Shown: positions 58,601-64,000 of the stretch, one piece after another | Position numbering within the stretch: position 1 is the stretch's first letter | Layout: every line of letters starts with the position of its first letter | Assembly: GCA_905250125.1 (NCBI GenBank) | Contig: CAJNOL010000207.1 | Span: 62,001 to 126,000, forward strand | DNA: 64,000 nt | Direction of reading: 5' to 3' | Source of the DNA: Rotaria sordida | Taxonomy: Eukaryota; Rotifera; Eurotatoria; Philodinida; Philodinidae | Made by a program: the position numbers and the translations under genes | The notes under the pieces: model-generated | What the model was told of the DNA's origin: nothing | What the model saw: the letters and a program-made list of their open reading frames with translations, nothing else | Database searches by the model: none

Positions 58601-60456
58601 ATATATGTTATTGTTCGTCATATGGAATATGTCGAATATTCAGTCATCTGTATTTCTGTAAACAACAAAAACAGACAAGAAATAAAAGAACTATTACAAT
58701 ATATAATTCACATGATCTTAATTCAAACGATAACTTTTTTTTTATTTAAATTTTTTCATGTTTCATAAAAAAAAAATACTTGTTCAGTTATATAAGCAAA
58801 ATATTACAATAAATATTAGAAAATATTTATAACATGTTGCTATATTTTTCTGTTATTCATAAAAATGTTTTATTATAAACCAGGTGTTATAAATAATCCA
58901 GTGATCCGTTATAATAAGAAATCTTATATTGTATAAATAATTACATGAAACATATTTTTGAATATTCAGCAAAAAAATATTATATATTTAGTTTCTATGT
59001 AATCACAGTTATAAAAATCTAATATATTTACAAAATAAAATGAATGAGTCAAATATTAATATGATGATCAACATATTTGGTTAACTACTTTGTCAATGTG
59101 CGCCCTTGATAATAATATAGAAAAACAGCTGGCTTCAATTATCAAAGAAAATTTATTTGATGATATTATAATGTTATCTTCATGAGGAGAAAATTTCCAT
59201 TCTATGAACGAACAAAAAAAAAGAAATGATTTATTGAAAAATTCATTTATTTCTATATGATTTGTTTATATTTAAAATTCGAAGGAAAAAAAACTCTATT
59301 AGTTTATCTATTCATCCATAATGATTTATTATTGTGTCATACTGTCATATACAAAACGTCTATCAATACATTTAATGTTAATATTCCAGATTTTTCTATC
59401 GCAACTGTCTATTAATATATATTCTAGAATGACATCTCATGCGAAAGAATGACCTCAAACTTAATAGATTTTAAAGCATGTTATATACAGAAAGGTTAGT
59501 TATAATGATGTTTGTTCATTCTATGCTAAGGATAACCTTTCAATTATGAATAAATTTATCATCAATAATTATTCGTTATTCATGAGTAGATATCAACAAA
59601 AAAACATGCATAGATATGAGAATAAAAAAAAACAATGAGTTTTGACTAATTGCATGGCATATAACTTTTCATAAAAATAGTAATGATAACAAAGTTGATG
59701 ATTGTGTCACTTTAATAGATTAAAATACTGATATCAATTATGTTGACGAGAATAAAGAGAAACATTCGCATAAAAAATTAATTAATAGGTTATGTAAACT
59801 GATACTATCCTTTTCCCATTATCATAGAAGATCTTTGATCAGTGATTTGATTCATTTTGAAATTGGAATATGAATTGTTATATTTAATAAGAAATATGTC
59901 TAATTTTCAGCCTTGCCAAATGAATATCATTAAGGAGTGAAGCTAAAATGATTCTTTTACCTTTTTACTCTTGAAAGATATATTCCGATCCTTCAAACGG
60001 TCGTAATTCTCTCAAATACCTTTTTAATTATTAATAAGAATAAAAAGAAAAACGAGAAATCTAATTGAATACTTCCCTGAAACATTTGTCCACTTAGGCA
60101 TAATAGAACACTCAAGGTTTTCTATTGTACGGAAGCAATACCATAATCATTCAGATTTTCTATAAGAAATTCTAGTAGATATTAAAATGAATATCAAAAT
60201 TCATAAGAAAAGTCTCGACAATAAATTCTGATAGATGATCATGAAATTAATATTATGATTATCATTTCTACTTTATTAATGAGATCTATCGATTGATTGT
60301 AATGAAAAATATTATTTCTATTTTTCTTTGTTGTCAAATTTAGTCTAATGCTAAAATTCAATAGAAGTTATTTTAAACAATCATAGCTAAAATTAATGGT
60401 ACGCTAGATTAACAATCAATTGCACTAACTACATAGACTATACCATATAATGTGTT
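55684..60456. other. Gene-free stretch upstream of the P2X gene
   Basis: About 4.8 kb with no supported coding sequence or RNA gene on either strand. It must include the P2X promoter at its left end. Short open frames near 57916-58185 and 58586-58768 consist of low-complexity or hydrophobic AT-driven codons and resemble no family. Confidence 0.5.
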
Positions 60457-61093
60457 CTATTGTTTTTTTGAATAACTTTTGATAGGAATATCATACAGAT
60501 CTGTGGTTTTCGCTATTCAAGATAGAAGATCTAAAGCCATCGAAGTTTGATTGATCAATAATTGATCAATCAGATGAGTTCTTGGTGGAGATTTTCGAGA
60601 ACGATATTCCGAAGCTATTCCTCTTTAGATTTAAACTTTTAATAGGATTAATCGATAGAGAAAATTCTTCTCTTTCGAGTAACGCAACTCTAGTATGCTT
60701 GGTTTGTTCCATTCGCAAGTTATAAAACTTTTCCTGAGACCCTCGATTTCAGTCAATTGATATATGATCACCCGGAAAAGCAGGTAGGTAGGAGTAATCA
60801 CTGTGCTGAGTCAAATGATGGTATTTATTTTGAGGTTCGAAATGGTCTGATTCTATTATTTCAATATTTCTGAAATTCTACAATCAGCTTCCATGTAACG
60901 AAGCAATCGACATTACAGACATATGAAAAAAAAATAGCTTCACAATATGATTTTCGAATATTTCCACCAAGAACTCATCTGATTGGTCAATTGCTGACCA
61001 AACATATTTCGATAGCCCTGGATCTTCACTCTTGAACGGTGGAAACCACTGGTCTCTATGATGTTCTTATCAACAGTTATTCAAAAAACAGTG
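60457..61093. mobile_element. Long-armed foldback element, intergenic
   Basis: Arms of about 130 nt. TTTTTTTGAATAACTTTTGATA (about 60463) is mirrored by ATCAACAGTTATTCAAAAAA (about 61069), and AATCAGATGAGTTCTTGGTGGA (about 60567) by TCCACCAAGAACTCATCTGATT (about 60962). Intervening blocks (GATCTAAAGCCATCGAA / TTCGATAGCCCTGGATC) pair too. End sequence CACTGTTTTTTGAATAAC. No transposase frame. Confidence 0.82.
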
Positions 61094-61484
61094 AAGCACA
61101 TTTTATTTTGAAATGCGTACTGTAGATTAGACCACAAACAGATTTTATTTTTTTGTATGATGTTGATACTATTCAGTAATAATCGTTTTTTATCTGTTTT
61201 AAGTAACGACTTGATCAGCTGTTTAGAACAATTATATTGAATATTCTACATTGGATTGTATGTGAAATGATTGTTTTTGATAAATAACATGTTGACTTTT
61301 CAATGAATAACTTTTATTTCAATATGTATAAATATGTTTTCCAGTATTACTGCTACCATGAAAACAAATGATGAATAACACAATCACAAATACAACTGAG
61401 ACAAAAAAGAACGAAAAAAAAAAATAATTTTAATATATCTGATTAACATCAAAAAAACAAAATAGAAAAGTTTTTTTTTTCTTT

Positions 61485-64000
61485 TCATTCATCGTCATCA
61501 TCACCATCGGGTACAGCAGGTGGTGATAAAGATGTTGATGTTCGTGTAATACTTGTAGGACGAGAAGAAGATTGTGGAATTGAATCATTTGTATATAAAA
61601 GTCGAAGCTTTTCAGTATATTCAGCTTCATATTGAGCTGTTTTAGCTTTTTCTTCAAGAAGAATTTGTTCATAATATGATGTTATTTCAAAATTTTCTAA
61701 TTCAGCCGTTATATATTGTTCATTTAGTACTTCATTTTCATGTTTAAGTGATTCATATTCAACTAATAATTTAGCATATTCTAAAAGACAATAAAATAAA
61801 GATTGATAAATAATATACAAAACAAAATAATAATAATTATTTGCCAAAAACAAAGATACTATTACATATCCAAGAAATATAAAGAATATATCAAAATATG
61901 AGAGAATATTAAGGATAAACATCGAGTGTAAGAATAATGACCTCATTTCTTGAAAAGATATCAGATCTTTAAGATTATCCCTTAATGATAAACTTCTGCA
62001 TCTTTAATATCTTGAATTTGTGTCCGTAGTAATTCAAAATGTTTTATACATTTGAAAGTTACATTTCAATATAGAAGGCAAATTCTTTTAGATTTTTCTT
62101 ACGAGGAAAGTCCTCCAATTGATAAATCGCTTTTAAGTTGAGACTATGTGCATTATGTAGACTCAAATGAGCTATGAATACTCTGAAAAGAGTTCATGTT
62201 CTTAGCTTATTGCTCTGGAGATGATTTCTCATACATATTTAAATATACTTATCATTTCACAATGTCGAGTTCTCAATTACAATACAGTCAATTGATCTAT
62301 AACGTTTTGTAATTGAGAACTGTCATCTACTTTATTTTTCAGAATTCAATAGAATATATATTTCGACAATAGGGTTTTTTTAATTTCTGGAACATGAGAA
62401 CCAGCTGTGGCTCCAGGAAGAGCTCAGCTCCTTTTCCTAAACTTTCCAAAAAAGTGTAGAGAAACTTTTTCAAGTTTTTTGACTTTTCAAGAGTCCTACG
62501 TATTCTATATTGAACAAAGCATTCGTACTTTTGTGTTGAGAACTTGGCTACTTTGATTTAGAGAATCGAAAAATACACTGTACAAAATATTCTGACCACG
62601 ATCTGCCTTAACACTAGCTCGAATAGAAATAAGTTACTGATTTTGGTTGAACAGCAGAATCCTAATATGATATAATAATGAAATTCGATTATGAGATGAC
62701 GATGAATTAATAACGTTCGATTTTTTCATCTAGCGTGTTTTTTTATTATATGAAAAAGAGAAAAACACTCTATAGTCCTACGTTCACCAAACTGCATTTC
62801 TAAACCCTGTATTCTTTTTTAACTAGTTAGACACGGCTGTCGGAATTGAGAGCTAGCTATAATTGTCAGAAATGAGAGTCATTTTCGAAAAGAAAACTCT
62901 GTAGTTTAGGAAATTGTATATTGCGATATCACTCCTATGAACGATTATCAGTTCTTTCCAACAACTTTAACAAGATTTCGGGGACATTCAGTCTCTCTCC
63001 ACCGTCCCTCTGGAGTCGCCATTAATAAATTTTTTTGAAGAATGTTGTTATTTTGAAAGTATTGATTCATACAAGCAGGGGATTGATATGAGGGATTGTT
63101 AATAAGCAGGATGCATTCGACCGCATGTGTATCTCATGATTATGATATTAGAGCGTAGATGTATGGTTGTAAGCTCTAGAGACTGAAAACGAACTGAACT
63201 AATTTTCAAAAAGATAGTCCAATGTAGTCAAAGTTTAAATAAAAAATAATTCGTTGAACTATAATCGATTTTATGAAAATGTAATGAAACCACTGAGGAT
63301 AAAATGGTTTTTGATTGATTGTTTGACATTCTTAATTTACTTTTCATACACAACAGCCTTTTTTTCTCTTTATAAGAGTCACACTACTTGTGTTTATGAC
63401 GATAGATCACTTTTATGCGGCGTAATTCTTTTATTTTTCTTTCTCGATTGCGATGAATAACTGTCTGTAACCATGTGAAATTATGTATTAACACGAAAAG
63501 GAATTGGCAATACTTACACATCATTATTAAAAACTTGATTTTAATTCGGGAGTGTATTCAGCAGTATTAATTTATATTAATATCAACTCTAATCCTCTCT
63601 AATTAACGGCAAATTAAATAGAACAGTCAGAAAAACTCAGATGTATACGCTATAAGAATCGTTTGTTTTCTTTTTGTCAGTGAAAGAAAAAGAAACATTG
63701 AAAATTTTTTATTTCTTATATTTAATATGATTTTATTAGTTCGTGCATTCAAAACTTCTTATGTCAACTGTAATAAATATTTACCTTGTTCAAGATCTTG
63801 TTGTAATTGATGAGTTTTATCAGCATTTTCATTAAGTTTTCTTAATTGTTCACAACAATCATCTTCAAGTTGTTTTCGTTTAATATTAAAATCTTCAATA
63901 ATTTGTTTTAAATGATTTTGAAGTTGATAAGCTTCATTTTCAAGATCATGTTCATTTATTAAATCATTCTTTTTTAAATTTAATTCAAATTTTAAAAATT
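61485..64000 (-). CDS. Coiled-coil protein, 3' part only (runs off right edge)
   Basis: Two exons: 63785 to the window edge, and 61485-61780. The donor GAACAAG/GTAAAT at 63785 joins the acceptor TTTTAG/AATATG at 61780 in phase. The visible 170 or so residues are an almost continuous alpha-helical coiled coil (NDLINEHDLENEAYQLQNHL, KRKQLEDDCCEQLRKLNENA, YAKLLVEYESLKHENEVLNE, ITSYYEQILLEEKAKTAQYE) followed by a Ser/Pro/Thr-rich tail and an acidic end GDDDDE. No named family is recognised; cytoskeletal, centrosomal or ciliary coiled-coil proteins are all possible. The 2.0-kb intron contains dispersed repeat R1 copy 2. Confidence 0.75.
62100..62220. repeat. Dispersed repeat R1, copy 2
   Basis: GAAAGTCCTCCAATTGATAAATC, GACTATGTGCATTATGTAGA, GAGCTATGAATACTCTGAAA, AGAGTTCATGTTCTTAGCTT match 14521-14700 in order, without the 55-nt hairpin block of copy 1. 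Located in the 2.0-kb intron of the coiled-coil gene. Confidence 0.7.
62268..62321. repeat. Perfect 15-bp inverted repeat
   Basis: AGTTCTCAATTACAA (62268-62282) and TTGTAATTGAGAACT (62307-62321) around a 24-nt loop, about 50 nt from repeat R1 copy 2. Confidence 0.9.

Noticed and set aside
57916..58768. Hydrophobic short frames in the region upstream of the P2X gene
   Set aside because: Composition is that of AT-rich noise; no conserved motif or splice context.
1..64000. tRNA, rRNA and telomeric repeat searches by eye
   Set aside because: No convincing tRNA A/B boxes with cloverleaf, no rRNA-like conserved blocks and no telomere-type tandem repeats were seen; a covariance-model scan could still find something.

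Overview
The window is AT-rich nuclear DNA of a small animal, and a bdelloid rotifer (Adineta/Rotaria-like) is the best guess. The support is spliced genes with many GT-AG introns of about 45-65 nt mixed with a few 1-2 kb introns, animal-type genes (P2X receptor, C2CD3, CFAP96, an FG nucleoporin), and an NHL-repeat fragment at the left edge written in the style typical of bdelloid NHL proteins. No prokaryotic operons, CRISPR arrays, rRNA or tRNA genes were seen. The taxon is inference; the gene models were read by eye from splice sites and family conservation.

Layout. 1-153 (-) is the edge of an NHL-repeat gene. 2255-5283 (+) is CFAP96 (six exons), convergent with GUK1 guanylate kinase at 5816-8850 (-, seven exons). 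10565-13448 (+) is a GLD-2/TENT2-like nucleotidyltransferase with altered catalytic acids, convergent with the splicing factor BUD31 (13564-14121, -). 14387-19753 (-) is a NUP153-like nucleoporin with a RanBP2-type zinc finger and a 51-bp in-frame FG minisatellite. 19754-23980 is gene-poor and holds two small terminal-inverted-repeat elements, one lying inside a broken coiled-coil/tail-anchor gene. 23984-24598 (-) is a short coiled-coil gene, followed by C2CD3 (25249-42354, -), a roughly 2,300-residue centriole protein. 42355-46650 is mostly empty. 46660-49066 is a decayed inverted copy of the 3' end of C2CD3 plus the coiled-coil gene. 50002-55683 (-) is a P2X ATP-gated channel. After a 5.8 kb gene-free stretch with one foldback element, 61485-64000 (-) is the 3' end of another coiled-coil gene that runs off the window.

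Two cilium/centriole genes (CFAP96, C2CD3) and two coiled-coil genes lie here, but I see no evidence of a dedicated cluster; the rest are housekeeping or signalling genes.

The most interesting structure is non-genic. (1) The inverted duplication has a mosaic identity profile: its non-coding centre is almost identical between copies while its outer, coding parts are clearly diverged and pseudogenised, as expected of gene conversion between arms of a 20-kb-spaced palindrome. (2) Many long introns are built around long-armed foldback (hairpin) elements, each with a different sequence. (3) A dispersed repeat ends beside the splice donor in two unrelated genes.
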